Assembly (NCBI GenBank): GCA_963966185.1 | Contig: CAWZYM010000462.1 | Coordinates: 1-64,000, forward strand | Origin: Rhabditoides inermis | Taxonomy: Eukaryota; Nematoda; Chromadorea; Rhabditida; Rhabditidae | Length of the DNA: 64,000 nt | Reading direction: 5' to 3' | Program-made: the position numbers and the translations under genes | Shown: positions 12,042-46,553 of the stretch, in pieces | Position numbering within the stretch: position 1 is the first letter of the stretch | Layout: each line of letters opens with the position of its first letter | The notes under the pieces: model-generated | Database searches by the model: none | What the model was told of the DNA's origin: nothing | The model's input: only the letters and a program-made list of their open reading frames with translations

Positions 12042-12079
12042 AATAAATGATTGTCGAATGAATAAAAAAAGAGTTTATT
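12042..12079. terminator. Facing poly(A) signals of CHMP4 and EHD
   Basis: Plus-strand AATAAA at 12042-12047 serves CHMP4 (stop 11869). The complement of 12074-12079 gives AATAAA for the minus-strand EHD gene (stop 12210-12212). They are about 30 bp apart, so the two transcripts probably end in or overlap the same short interval. Confidence 0.65.
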
Positions 12080-12209
12080 AGTGGTGATAAACTGAGAACA
12101 AATGGGACACACAACCCGAGCAACAATAAGCATAACAATTTACAAAAGCTATAAGCTATCTAACAATAAATTGGACCTTGTACATATCTCTACTTCCTGC
12201 TTCTTTTTC

Positions 12210-17261
<5,052 letters not shown>

Positions 17262-17568
17262 GGTCAACACCCTGCAGAACGTGATGAAGAAAACAACAAC
17301 CAACAACAAACCAACCAACAACAAACCAACAAAACGAAAAAACTCAAAAATAAACAATCCGAACGATATCGTGCAGAAGACAACAATTCCCACTCACACC
17401 ACACTGCCGCACAATCTTGCACCACATTCTACCGTAACCCAAAAACGCAATGGAACCCATGAAAATAAAGCGTTTATTTGGAATGTCATGAAATGTTCAC
17501 ATTCAAGTCGTGAAAGAGATGTTTGGCGTGATGTTTTAAGAGGTGACGGAAGAGCGGGCGGCGGCTGC

Positions 17569-17868
17569 TCACTTCTTTTTCGAGTGACGCACGCGTTCCT
17601 TGGCGAAGCTGCGCGTGCAGTGAACATGCACGAAAGCCAACACCAGACCGAACACCAGTCCGATGATCGCGCCGTACATCATCGGAATCACCAACTGAAA
17701 CGAGAGGCGGAGCAGGCGGAGGCGGAGGAGCAGGAGCAGGAGAGGAGAGAGAGGAGGAGAAAGAGAAGAGGAAGGAGTAGAGAGGAGGTGGAGTATGAGG
17801 GGCTGAAGAAGCAAGAAGCAGAAGGAGAAACCCACGCTTCCAACGACCATATTATCTTTGACAGGCAT
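17569..17868 (-). CDS. Short membrane protein, unknown; last exon clear
   Basis: The secure part is a terminal exon, 17569 to about 17694, preceded by a TTTCAG acceptor. It contains a strongly hydrophobic stretch (IPMMYGAIIGLVFGLVLAFV) followed by HVHCTRSFAKERVRHSKKK and a stop. One membrane segment with a short lysine-rich cytosolic tail (KKK end, a possible ER-retrieval signal) is likely. A minus-strand AATAAA occurs around 17473-17478. Upstream, an ATG at 17866-17868 starts MPVKDNMVVGSVG in the same frame; the DNA between is open but low-complexity and Leu/Ser-rich, so it is probably an intron. A donor after residue 7 would keep the frame. The family is not recognised. Confidence 0.5.
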   Translation of the reverse strand: MPVKDNMVVGSVGFSFCFLLLQPLILHLLSTPSSSLSPPLSPLLLLLLRLRLLRLSFQLVIPMMYGAIIGLVFGLVLAFVHVHCTRSFAKERVRHSKKK

Positions 17869-18216
17869 GGTTGGAACCCGAGAGTCGATTCCAACTGCTT
17901 ATCCTTCCCTGCTCCCCCATTTTATACGACCATCCAGACAGTTCACAAATCACACCAGCCATTCTAATTATCCATCATTCTCACCACTCCCGCACACTGC
18001 GAATCGGTCCGAAAATAGTTTATTACCGCTAATCGAATAACTCGCCATTAGGCTCACACAATGAATGCATAACACACGACAATATCAACAATCATACACA
18101 ATCAATAATCTAGTAGTAGTGGGCAGGTAAACGATATTTACACGTATTCACGGGGTCCCTATAGGGATGGTGTCCCTTAAAGAGACGGGATGATGCCTAT
18201 GCTGGGCTGTGGTCCC

Positions 18217-20215
18217 TTATAGGGTAGTCATGTGCTTGTGCTTGGGTGGGAAGGCGGGGTCGGAGGCGGCGCGGCGTACGGGGACGACCTTGGCCTCCCT
18301 GACCGGGCCGCTCTCCCTGTCCATCTCCCGCGGAGTCGCGTACCCGTCCTCCAGCACATCCTCGCACGGAGTGATCGACGCAGAAGACGCGTCCCGGCGA
18401 GACATCGGCTCCTCGATGTACGACGACTGCTCGTTCGCGCGGAAGTTCTGCAATAGCTATACGGTGAACAGACTACTAGCCGACGACAGGAGAAAGTACA
18501 GTAAGTAGTATTTGAAGTACAGTACCACCTTGGTCTCGTCCTGTCCGTCGTCGAGGGAGAATGCGGGGAAGTTGGGGGCCATGGGGAAGTCGCCAGTCGG
18601 CAGCGTCGTCTCCGCGCGCGCAAACGACGCGTCAAACATGTTGTTCTGTAGCAGCGACATGTCCGACGTCTCTGTCAGAGCCTCGCCTGCAAGGGTATAC
18701 GGTAAGTACCGTAACCATAGAATACAGTGCTACATGCCTACAGGTACAATACGATGTGCTACAGTACCCCGCCTACTCACTGTCCTGACTGGAGTAGTAC
18801 CCACCGGCGCCGTTGACCGAGCCGAGGGCCGAGGTGCTCGGGGTGGTCGTGTTGCTTGGCATGTTCAGCGGCGGCATCAGGTTCATCCGCTGCGAGTGCC
18901 CCATCCCCAGGAAGCCCTGACCACAGTTCTGGTAGCCGCGAGCCGCCGCCAGCTGCTGAAAACCACATCGATAAGCAATAAATTAAGCAATCAATAAATC
19001 AATCAATAAATCGATACCAACCGTCTCGAGTGCGCGCAGCTTGTTGGCGTATTTGGCGTTGTCGCGGGTGAGGTTGTCGATCTGGCGGAGGAAGATCTTC
19101 TCCGTCTCCTCCTTCGTCTTGTGCAGCTTCTTCAGCTGGTCCTTGTAGTACATGTGCTTCTCCTCCGACCGCTTCCACTTCTCCATGAAGCGACGGCACG
19201 CCGCGTCCAGCTGCTGAAACGAGCACAACGGTAATACGGTAAGCTACAGTAACCCGGCAAAGTACCGTACCATGATCTTCTCCTGGTACTCGTACTCCTC
19301 GGTCTCGCTGTCCTCGAGTTCCCGGTGGTAGGAGGTGGAGTGTCTATGGAGAGCGGCAGTCGGGGAGGGATCGCCCGAGCCGTACTCGCTAGTGTGACCC
19401 ACATCACGCTCGCGGCGAGAGCTGCAAGGGATGACGTCATACGCTTAATTTGCATATAGGTAAAGATGATAGATGAAGTGACGTCAACACATTCTAATTT
19501 GCATACGCGACTCACCTCTTTCCGTGCCGGCTGCTGGCGTAGTCCCTGTCGCGTCTCTTGTTGCTGAACCCATGACCGGAGTGGAACTCGCTCTCAAACG
19601 ATCTGTTCATCGGGTTGTACTCCTCCTTGTACCCGCCCGGGCACGATTGCGGACCCTGCAATTAGCATATTAAACTACTATTCAATGCCAGCAACTTTGT
19701 ATAGTACTAGTAACTTCAAAGTACAGTACCTTGTGCATGCGGGGCGCGGTGACAGTGTGGTAGGGGGCGGTGGGTGCGATGAAGGTGTTGTCGTTGTCGG
19801 CGAATCGGGCGCGTTCCCTGCGAGACGACTTGCTGCTGCCACCCCGCTCAGAACGACGATACGACATGTCACGCTCCTGCAATACATTTCAATGTTTGTT
19901 TGTTTGTATTGTCGAGTGTTTTATTATGCTCTGTTCCCACGCATTCCAGGTGACCCCATCGTAAAGGCGTCACCCCGGTGAGATGAAAGGAAGCGCGCGG
20001 CGGCGAGAGAAGAAGAGAAAGGAGAGATGCCGTATTGATAAGAGTAGTGTGCGAATTCAAATGTGCCGGATGTCTTCTAGACAACATTCGAAAATAGGTA
20101 GAACATCGTAATCAGCAAAACATCGGTCGTTTCTAGTCACACTCACCAGTTCGGTCGGCTCATTCTCCTTGTTACTCGACTTCTTCGATCGGAACAACCT
20201 TTGAAAGACTGACAT
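18217..20215 (-). CDS. 420-residue coiled-coil protein, unknown family
   Basis: Eight exons on the minus strand: 20215-20147, 19876-19730, 19655-19516, 19421-19271, 19213-19022, 18955-18781, 18686-18529 and 18447-18217. All phases close. The N-terminus MSVFQRLFRSKKSSNKEN is basic and amphipathic. Residues about 24-169 are Ser/Arg/Tyr-rich and probably disordered. Residues 170-233 form a strong coiled coil (FMEKWKRSEEKHMYYKDQLK, EKIFLRQIDNLTRDNAKYAN). The C-terminal 190 residues are low-complexity with Asn/Pro/Thr and then acidic segments, ending in PKHKHMTTL. No signal peptide or membrane segment is seen. The layout suggests a scaffold or cytoskeletal adaptor, but I recognise no family. ATG follows a GCAG acceptor by one base, as in genes with trans-splicing. 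AATAAA on the minus strand is at 18019-18024. Confidence 0.85.
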
Positions 20216-21604
20216 CCTGCAAAATCGATATTCCAATCAATCGAATATGGTAATTCACTCGGCGCACGGAACAATAGACGCGAGGAGGCGATATGGGAAT
20301 AGGCGCGAATGGAGGGGGAGAAGATTCAAACGCAAAAAGCGACGCCGCCATGCCAAAACGGCAGATGTTCGCGAGACTAGTGGATGCAGATGCAAAAGAA
20401 ATCGGATCAAAACCACACACACACACACAATCAACACATTATAGTGAGTCTGGATTGATCGGAGGAAAGGCAATACCGTTTTGAATAAGCGGCACGTCTC
20501 TCTCCTCCCTACCAGTCTCCGCCCCCTACTGCCAGTGGCTGACCTCTCCGGTATCGATTGAGTGCCAGACCGCTCTAGGAACAGCGGGTGGCTAGCTGGC
20601 CGCAAAGGGGTTGCGCAAGACGCACATAACACAGACAGAAGGAAGGGGAAGGAATATGAGACATAGATAGGCATCTCCCTTCCACTAACATCGCGCCGGG
20701 TCATGTTTGGATTAGACCGACACACAACAAGGGGAAATTTGCATAAAGACACGCACCTGCCTCCTTTGAAGGCTTTGTTCACCTGTACAGAAGCTGGGTG
20801 AGACAAGCACACAAAGGTAAGCACGAAGAAAGTTGCGTTATCTGGCTAAGATAACGGTAATGAGGCTGCGACCTGAGAGAGTAGGAAGGATTGATAGCAA
20901 CGCCGACAATTCAAATGACGGGCTGCGGGCTAATCGAGTCGGCAGAACCGGCGAGAGAGCACACGATCTGGAGAGAATCAGACACGTATAGTGGGAGAAA
21001 TTGGCGGGAAGCTGCAAGGCACGCGGCCGCCGGCCCACTCTGCAATTACCGGATCATCAAAGCGGCTACGGTAGAGAGAGGGAAGGTATGGTACTGAAGG
21101 GTACTTGAGGATACCACAGAGGAACACGGGTCATGGGAGCTGATACAATGTCACAATAGAGACCGACCCGGCAAGGCGGAAGATTGTAAACATATGGAAA
21201 GAGGGAAGCAACATTGCAACAGATGGCATACGCAAAGTGGCAGCCTATTAGACAGCACAAGACAGATTCGAACTCGGTCGAGTAATCAAAGAGGGATGGC
21301 ACAGTGAAGCACCGACTGAATCAGCTCATCCTATAAAGGGCGGTGAGTAGGTCGGCGGGAACCACTCACTACTCCCAGCAGGTATGCCCCAGGTACGCCC
21401 AGGTAGCAGATGAGGAAGTCGAGTGGGATTAGTGAAGGCCGCTGGGAGCCGCGGGCGACAAACCCCCAATCTGACTTGAAAGGAGCGCCGCCATCGCCGG
21501 GAGAAGAGCAGTCAAAGCCGAGCTGTGATTGATCATTGCCGGCAGAGACAAATACAATTAAATCGTTAGCGTCCCTAGATCATAAGTTCGTATTGGTGTT
21601 TTTG

Positions 21605-21676
21605 CGCGCACGTGGGATTTGAATCTTTGAACTCTGGCTAACAGAGCAGATTCCTGATCGTTTAGCAAAGTTGAGT
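21605..21676 (-). repeat. tRNA-like fragment
   Basis: On the minus strand, box A-like TTTGCTAAACGATC is followed by an anticodon-arm-like hairpin (CTCTGTTAGCCAGAG) and a box B-like GATTCAAATCCCAC. The acceptor stem does not pair well, so this is a pseudo-tRNA or SINE head. Confidence 0.4.
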
Positions 21677-22418
21677 TTGGTCTTGAACACTCCAAATATC
21701 GGTACATTTCCCGAGTGTGTGAAAGCGAGCGCAGAAACAAGGAACTCTTCTCTCTCTCCTCTCTCTCTCTCTCTCCCTCTCTCTATACTATCGCACTATT
21801 TTTTCCATATAAAAAGCATTGCACGTGTGGCCGCGGGTGGGACGTGGGAATCTAGTCGAAGGAAATCGAAGATCGAAGCTATTTGAATTCAGAAATGCGT
21901 AAGTAGAATATGCAGCCTAATTGAGACCATTGGAAGAACGCGTTGAGACTGGCGAAACGCAATCCACATATGAAATAAATGATACAGTAGACAAGATGTA
22001 CACTTCGTACAAAACGTGAATCCTGAATGCGACAAAAAGTGTGTGTTTGCAAACAGGCGCAGTTCCACTATAGAGGCAATCGCGGCTGATCTAGAGATGA
22101 GATGTGAGAGGTGCGTCGTCTCTTTTGATCGCCAGACCCGCCCCCGCTGTCAGTCACCCCTTTCAACCCGCCGACAAGCGTCCGCGCCTCGTATTCAAAT
22201 CTCCCCGCCGCCGACAATCGCGGCGGGACCCGCGGGAGAGAGTATATCATGTAGACGGGCAAAGTCGTGTCTTTTCTTCCCGTGAGTGATGTCTCCGGAA
22301 GGGATGATGCTAGTTGAGCCCGCTTTGAAGTGTGTGTGTGTGAGAGACAGCCCCTGCTTGAACATTCATCGTCAGACGAGAGAGTGGATCTGTGGTGCAT
22401 GAGAGGGAATGATTGGGG

Positions 22419-22469
<51 letters not shown>

Positions 22470-22589
22470 AGAGGGGGGGAGAAAGAGAGGAAGATGGACG
22501 TTATGGCGCTGCCCACACTTTCAAACCTATTTTCAGGGTCTATTTGAGTACCAGTGAAGTAAGTATGTGGACGCAGAGATCCTCTTTAT

Positions 22590-22632
<43 letters not shown>

Positions 22633-23514
22633 GAGAGGACCCAATGGCGAAAGCACCGCCCTCGCACCCGTTTCCGTTTCAACGCCGCCTGCGCACACAC
22701 ATCCATCACTCCAAGTGTCAAAAATGAAGTCATTCTCCTCCTCCCCTCCCCCCCCCCTCCCTCTCCCTCCCCCCTCTCTCTCTCTCTCTCTCTCTCGCTA
22801 TCCTCCTCTCCTCTCTTTCTCGCTTCAACTTTGACTCAAAAGGAAGTCGTATTCGAATTCGTCACTCGCCCACACACTTCATCCCACAGCTATATAAGAG
22901 GTCCTTTGAACTTGGTTTCAGAATCGCGACACTCGTTTTACTTTTACTCCTCCTTGAATGATCAAATGTCTCGATGTCCTCTCCAGTCAAGCGAAAGCAC
23001 TATTCTGACATATTGATAACTACTTTTTCACAACTTCTTTCATACCGTATGCCACAGACTATGATCTTCTCACATGCACTTGGTAGTCGGTTAAAAAAAC
23101 TTCTTGTCTATTTTGTAATCATCTGCCCCTCACTCCGAGTGTTCGTCTCACGTATCATCCATGCACAGTCGCATTCCTCTGGACGCTCTCACTTATTAGA
23201 TATATACTCAACAAAGGACTGACAGAGGACGGACATGTTTTCAGTATATGTTAGGATTTAGGATACTCTCTTTATCACGCACTTTGTCATGACTTATCCG
23301 TTTCATTCTATGAAAAACGTTTTCCTCCCTCAGAAATACGTGCATTTTCTCATCTATTATCGTAATCGTGTTTGTGCAAATGCAAATTGACGTCGCTGAC
23401 ATTAATAAGATAATAGATATCATCCTCTCTCTCTCATATTAGGGTCTCAAAGCATCGTTGATTGCTCTTATTGTATTTTCAAATAGGTGTCACTCCTCCT
23501 TCTCTGAAATACCA

Positions 23515-24110
23515 AATATAGTATTGTTCAGGGAGATAGTTGGGGGCTTTTTACATTTGACTACAGAAATGAAGATACTCATTTTCCGTGCGGGACCACA
23601 CACCGGGCAGTCGGTGACAATGATCTCGCAGGCTACATTTGCGAAAGCGCATGGTCATATATTCCGTTTGCACTCAGCTCAACATTTCTCGTCAAAAACA
23701 TAATGTTGTCCAATAGTTTTACAGTACCCTAAACTGTTGGACAGTGAAAATTTCATCTCACGTTCACAGTTTCTATTAGCAGAGCTGTCATCACATCTAG
23801 CTAGCGTAGTGGTAACGCTCTCGCTTGATAATAATATGTTCGCTGGTTCGATTCCCGGCAGGCACGCAAAGTTTTGTATTTGAAAACCTTTGAAAGGGCT
23901 CTGATCTTTCTCTAACCACCCTAATGTCTCTCGTGAAAAGCGAGAAACTCATTTGCGAGCCCACTATAGGTCATTTCTCGTTGCAGTTGGAGGGGTACGA
24001 GATCATTGTCACCGGTTGCCCGGTGTGTGGTCCCGCACGGAAAATGAGTATCTTCATTTCTGTAGTCAAATGCACCACAGCCTCAACTATCTCCCTGAAC
24101 AATACTATAG
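23515..24110. mobile_element. Foldback element with about 115-bp arms
   Basis: The left arm 23515-23629 and right arm 23998-24110 are inverted copies. Both carry CATTTGACTACAGAAATGAA, CTCATTTTCCGTGCGGGACC and the ACACACCGGGC core. The 370-bp loop contains a tRNA-like unit (23794-23868). No transposase is seen. Confidence 0.8.
23794..23868 (+). tRNA. tRNA-like / tRNA pseudogene within foldback loop
   Basis: Box A-like TAGCGTAGTGGTAACGC (with a D-arm-like hairpin) and perfect box B GGTTCGATTCC sit about 40 nt apart. The T-arm GCTGG/CCGGC pairs only with a loop one base too long, and no good anticodon or acceptor stem is visible. Most likely a tRNA-derived repeat or pseudogene. Confidence 0.35.
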
Positions 24111-24640
24111 TTATGCATTCAATTTTGCACCAAAATAGAATAAGTGATTCTTGTCAATAATTGCAAATTCATGTGTATTCGGATTCCAAGAACTTTCATC
24201 TCTAACTGCTCACTACTGGTAGGACTCCAAATTTAACGGTTTAAATTTCCCCGAAGACAATTTGTATTTAAGAAAAAGACTACCCTCTTGTGTAGAAAGC
24301 ATCCATAGTGCACATTTCTGCACGTTTCTACGAATTTTGCTCTTGAAAAAGATTATTTCTGCGCAAATTACACAACTTTGAGAGGTCTTTCACATAATTC
24401 TTCTATGAAAAGTGCATTTATGGCATTTTTTTTTACATCCTAATGCTAACTTAATTTCGAAGATCCAAGGGCACACTACCTTTGAGCATAAGTATATTAT
24501 ACAAATGTATTTTCTTTCGAAAATGCCAAAAAAAAACGCTTATATTTATAGTCCCTTACACAAAGGAGATATTTTGTATAATCATGATTACATACTAAGC
24601 GAAATAGTATCTAGAATTCTTTAGCGAGAGAGAGGGAGGG

Positions 24641-24671
<31 letters not shown>

Positions 24672-25429
24672 GAAAGAGGACGAGAAGAAAAAGGAAAAAG
24701 AAGTGACAGAACGTGGGTTGGGCCTCGATGATCTTTCCCATCTTTCCCACTTCTTTTCTTTCAGTGACGCCACGACGGCGCTCTTCTTTGATTCTTTTTC
24801 TTTGATTCCTCTTCTTTTCATTTCCATTCCAGCAAGACCAATCTCCTTTCATCAATATTAATTGCCGTGTCTCTTGATTTCCCTCACCTTCTTTTTCTCG
24901 CCGTCTGCATACTGTGGCCAGGCAGTGACGGCGACTCTGACAAAATGGCGCTGCACTAGCATTCCGTCCTATTTCGGTGAATGACCGGCAACTCCCATTA
25001 CCAGTCGTCTCTTTTCACAGCCGGCGTGTTGTGTGGTGCGGGCTGCTTTGTGTGCGGCGTGTCGAGTTCTTTCTCGAGGCACTTCTCTCATGCATATATT
25101 GTGCCATCAAATCGCCGTGTGATTTTTGTGGCCGACTCTTCTATGGAAAGGATAGGCAAACGCGCGTGCGCCCTATTTACGATTGAATTCCTGAAATATG
25201 CGCATTGAAAAGTACTGCGGCGTTTTCGAGATCCCGAAATATCCAGCCGCAACACTGGTCACTTTGTGAACATTTCAAACGATTATGTAGATTACTAACG
25301 ACATTTTGCAACTTACGATTGCAATACATTTTACAATACAGTGTTTGACACACACACCTACGCCTATTGTTTTGTCGCGTCTCTATAAATTACAAGTTAT
25401 TTTCTCTATTTTTTTCAGGTACACACACA

Positions 25430-25535
25430 ATGAACACCGCACTGTTCGCAATTCTCTGCTCTCTTGCTGTCCTCGTTCCGAAAAGCAGCGCCGATCTCGC
25501 ACCTTCCTTGGCTCTGGAGAGGTAGGGAGAGAGAG

Positions 25536-25566
<31 letters not shown>

Positions 25567-26496
25567 GAGATTTCCCTTGCAGGTATTTCGAGCTGCAGAA
25601 TGCTATAGAGCGACTCGCCTACGTGAACCAGAAAGTGCGGTGCCGAATCCAAGGTAAGACTTTTTGAACTTTTTATAAAATGGCGGAATTCGGAAAAACG
25701 ATCATTTCTGAATCTAACACAATAAAATGAACCCTGCAACATTATACTACGTCGTATGTGATACTAGAAGTCTACAATTGGCAAGAGTAAATTACACTTT
25801 TAACTTATAACACAGTATTTCACATTCTATTTGTTACCGAAAGAATTCATGTTTTGCAGATAATATTCATGTGTGAACAATAGAGAAATTACTTTTTTCT
25901 CGGTATTGTCATACTTAATTAAAAACGCCTTCTGATTCTTGTAGTCTCTCACATTCTTGTCTTTGCTATTTGCTTGCATCCGCAAAAACTGTGTTGATGT
26001 TTTCATATTCACCACATCTATTTTACATAACACTGAACGAAATACAAGTGCGCAAGAATACAAATGAATCTGCTCTACAACACACACACGCACTCTTTTT
26101 TTGTTGCATGAACAAAAAAGAGAGATGAGAGATTTGCTACGAATCTGCAAGCCGAATGTATATCTCACTCATAGGGAATACGGTACCCGGATGGTGCAAA
26201 CAGGATTCAACCACAGTTTTCTTTATGTGTTTAGCTGTTCATGAAATCATTATAGCTGTTCATGAAATCATAATCATAAAAACCATGAAGGGACGAAGAT
26301 ACAGTAGGACGAAGATATTGGTGGAACGCCGGGGTGAATACGTTTCAGCGATCGAGGTGGTGGATATATTCCTATGAAATGTTTCCTTGCAGGTCTGCAG
26401 AACTCTCGCGCGAAGCGTTTCGTGGGACCGGCGCAGAGACTGGACGAGCTCATAGCACCCCTCGCACTCAACCAGAGGGACGTCGACGACTGCTGA
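25430..26496 (+). CDS. Secreted 88-residue prepropeptide-like protein
   Basis: Three exons: 25430-25521, 25583-25653 and 26393-26496; all phases close. The protein starts with a signal peptide (MNTALFAILCSLAVLVPKSS, cleavage probably near residue 22). A helix-prone segment follows (YFELQNAIERLAYVNQKVRC). A dibasic site in SRAKR precedes the C-terminal 26-residue stretch starting FVGPAQRLDELIAPL and ending DVDDC. Only two cysteines remain after the signal, one before the KR site and one as the last residue; they could hold the two parts together by a disulfide. The layout fits a secreted peptide precursor, but I recognise no named family. ATG lies 12 nt after a TTTTTTCAG acceptor (trans- or cis-splice site). 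Intron 1 starts with a GA microsatellite. Poly(A) signal AATAAA at 26628-26633. Confidence 0.75.
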
Positions 26497-26627
26497 GTAT
26501 CGATTATCGATCGACGCACACCTGATCTCACCGCCTTCCGCCCATAGTCGCTACTAGTCCTCGCATGGGTATTCCTCTCTCTCTCCCATTCCATTCCATC
26601 TGATTGCTATGCTATCTATACTGTGGC

Positions 26628-26633
26628 AATAAA
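26628..26633 (+). terminator. Poly(A) signal AATAAA
   Basis: Canonical signal 132 bp after the stop codon of the secreted peptide gene. Confidence 0.65.
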
Positions 26634-26639
26634 CGTGGT

Positions 26640-28622
26640 GTTTTGTGTGCAGGATGTGGGGGCGAAATGAGGAGCAAAATATATGGGAATGTAATAACGG
26701 GGGGCAATCTGTGTGATGGAAAAATGGGGGAGTAAACAGGAGGATATCGAGATGATGATACTTGTTAACTTGTTCCGAGAAGAGTGAGGGAACGATCGCC
26801 CTGGAAAGGGGTGATGGAGGAAGTCCTATTATGGAGATGTGTACTGGCTTCCGCGAGCCTTTGATCGTTCCTGGACCGAAGTTCACTATCGATTCCGCTT
26901 CTGAAAGACGTCGAACTCTTTGTTGTCCGTATGTCCGCTGTAGACAACTCAAACTAAACGATAGATTGCAACCGAGTTCATCACTAAAGGTGTCCAGGAC
27001 CAGGTGGCAACCGTTCAGCTCATCTATTTTGTTATTTGCATAAGAATGGTTTATTATGAAGAAGAGCACCGATGGCAATACATCTTGAACAAACAACCAG
27101 AATCCTTGCCTTGGCAGCTCATCTCTAATCCAGTGTTGTCCCATTGTGACAGAGAGACTAGATTACCATTACACTCGACCTTCAATCGCTAAATTAGATG
27201 CGAACGCCGACCGGGCTCCCAAAACCAAGGTGATCTCAATTTGGTGGAGAATACATGGATGTGCATTCATGACTGGCACGAGGGAAATACTATAAAAGGA
27301 CTATGCATTATGCAGAATGGAGGAGAGAGAGAGAGGGGGGGGGAGAGGAGAGGAGAGAGATAGGGAGAGTTTGAATGTCTTATGGGGCATTGTCGCCTTC
27401 AAGGAATTTCGTGCGCACTTCCTGATATTCAAAACATATGATGCATTCTTTTCTATTCCACGTAGGAATATGGCTTCTCTATACACATCCCTTAGTAATA
27501 TGTGAGAGGGGAGGCATGTGAGTTTTGTGGGATGGTCGAATGATTGAACGAACAGACGTATCTGCTCCTGAAAAAGCGTACTTTTTTATAGGTTTTGTGT
27601 GAGCCTCACACGAACTCTTTTTCACATTCACTCACTCAGCAGGTGTAAAGTGAGAGTGGTGACGTGCTTCTTTTGCAAAGAAAACCGATTTCGCGCACAT
27701 CCGATCCCCGTCTCGGTTAGTTCTAGGAATTTTCTAGGTTACATTTAGGCAGATTGCCATCTTCTCCCTTCCACATCTCTCACTCGACCCACGGTCTCCC
27801 TTTTTGTCTCGATCTTTCTCGGACGCTCTCCGATCGGCGCGCTCTCTCGCACTGTCTCACCACAGACCGACCAGACCATCGTTTCATCTCCGCACTTTCG
27901 CCCCTCCCCCCACCGACCCGCGTATGCCAATCCCTGCCTCTCTCACTCTCGCACTCACCAGCTGATTTCTACTGATCGATTCGCGTGATAGCAGACCTCA
28001 CCTCTCTCTCTCTCACTCACACATTCATTCTAGTTTGAATCGGTGCTCAATGTGTAATCAGCAGGAGCCACAGAGGCGGGCTCTCTCTCTCTCTCTCTCT
28101 TGATGCGCGCGCGCGCGATTTGCCCCGTGTAGTTTGCAGCTGATTGTGCGCACACTTGGACAGTGCGCGCTCACTACGCTACCACATCGACACTACATTA
28201 CGCGTTCGCGGTTTTTTTAAATTAAAAAATGTTGTAAGTTGGTATTGCGAGTGTGTTGTAATGTTGGTGTGATGCTATCTTTGTCGGGTTCTCCGGTTAC
28301 AAATATCTCTCTCACCACTCTCTCGCTTCGCGCCGATTGATGAATGAATCTTCCCGTTGCGCGCGGTTGATTTTTTTTTCATTTCTTTTTTGTATACTTT
28401 GATTTATGTTATACACAACACTAGATTGCAAATCACTTTCTTTGTCTATATATTATCATTTGCAGTGCGATACTGATGCGGGTGATATAGCTCGCTGCGG
28501 CCGTTATCAATCTACGCGCTCTCACACACCACACCTTTTTTCCTTGCTCAACGAATTATCATCTATATTTCAACATATCATCTACGTTTTCATTCTGCGG
28601 GTTTTAGTATATTCAATCAACG
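26640..28622. other. Intergenic region upstream of ING
   Basis: No supported gene. A 196-codon minus-strand ORF (26554-27144) overlaps the 3-prime end of the secreted gene and lacks protein-like features. The right part is CT-rich with a (CT)n run near 28081-28100 and a GC-alternating stretch at about 28106-28118; it probably holds the ING promoter. Confidence 0.5.
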
Positions 28623-35790
<7,168 letters not shown>

Positions 35791-36416
35791 GGGAGGAGGA
35801 GAAGGAGGAGGAGCAGTGTGCTCCAGTTATTGTTATTGTAGGATAGATATAGTCTTGCCCAGTTGTTGCTCGTGTAGACGATGACGTCATCGTGTCGTCG
35901 TCTCACAGGGTCGTCCCCAGCTTTCACTTCCACCCCCACACACCCACGTCCCACCCGTTTGGTCTGTTTTCATTGTGCCCAGAATATAGAGAGAAGAGAG
36001 AGATTATCCCATGTCAGGTTCTATTGTCGCCTATATGTTTCTTTTATAATTGTCTTGTTTTGGATGAAGACGATTTTGTTATGACGTGTCTGTTTTGCGA
36101 GTGCTTGGATGGATCGGGGATGGACGTTCCGATGCATTGTGTATGAGGCAGCGACCCCCGTGCTCCGAGCCCGGCTCGCTTCATTGCCTCAGGGCAGCAG
36201 TGAGACACTCACTGCGGTTTTGTTGTGCACTCGAGTAGGCATCAAAGGGGAGAAATGCCGTGTGTATAATCCGTGTCTTTTATGCGCTTGTCTCTGCTCC
36301 GCTTTTTCTCAGTCTGTACGGTTTTCTAATGTGCGACGACGACTTCGATGTTCAGAGACTCGTTTCCGCGCTTTGATTGCGGTATTTTCACGTTTTGCAA
36401 GAAGCGCGCTGTGAAG
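35791..36416. other. ING to kinesin intergenic spacer
   Basis: 626 bp between the ING stop and the first kinesin ATG on the same strand. I see no canonical AATAAA. The spacing is long for a nematode operon, so independent transcription is likelier. Confidence 0.5.
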
Positions 36417-46129
<9,713 letters not shown>

Positions 46130-46553
46130 GCCCCGCCCCTCCCAGCCACGCCCCTTTCCTCTACATCGAGACCACATTCTTGTGGTACTGCGACTAGACC
46201 CCGCGGTATCTCTTCTCTAGCTTTTCCTTTATGTAACGTTACTAGCTGATTTCGTCACCGGGTCGTTTTGCCCCTTCCCCCAGAGAGATATGATTATACT
46301 AGTTAGAGTGTACTAGATGAGAGGTGAGTGCTCCGCCCTTTGTTTCGAGGTAGTTTAGGGAGCCCGACGGCTCCCAGTGTTCTGCTATCCGTAACAGTGT
46401 TTTATGCCGGGTCTCTGGAATTGAGAGAACGTATTTTAGATGTAAGCAATCTTCCCAGATTGCCTCACCGAGTTCAAATTGCATCTACATTCTGTACCAT
46501 TTATGCATTGCTTCGTTTTTTTTCTGGCGATAAATTTATTTAATTTAAGGGTT
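46130..46553. other. Convergent 3-prime spacer
   Basis: Holds the kinesin 3-prime UTR and the 3-prime end of the minus-strand Kunitz-family pseudogene. No further gene is seen. Confidence 0.5.

Larger units (their letters stand above)
20216..25417. other. 5.2-kb repeat-rich region, no confident gene
   Basis: Contains a tRNA-like fragment (21605-21676), (GA)n at about 22419-22465, (CT)n at about 22592-22630, C/CT-rich DNA at about 22737-22797, the foldback at 23515-24110 and a purine tract at about 24625-24700. A TATA-like TATATAAG at about 22891-22898 has only a 16-codon ORF downstream. ORFs in the region are mostly microsatellite translations. Confidence 0.55.

Noticed and set aside
22891..23030. 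Gene start after the TATATAAG motif
   Set aside because: Only a 16-codon frame follows the first ATG and no exon chain could be built.
26554..27144. 196-codon minus-strand ORF
   Set aside because: Overlaps the 3-prime UTR of the secreted gene, has no splice or poly(A) context and an unnatural composition rich in His, Phe and Pro.
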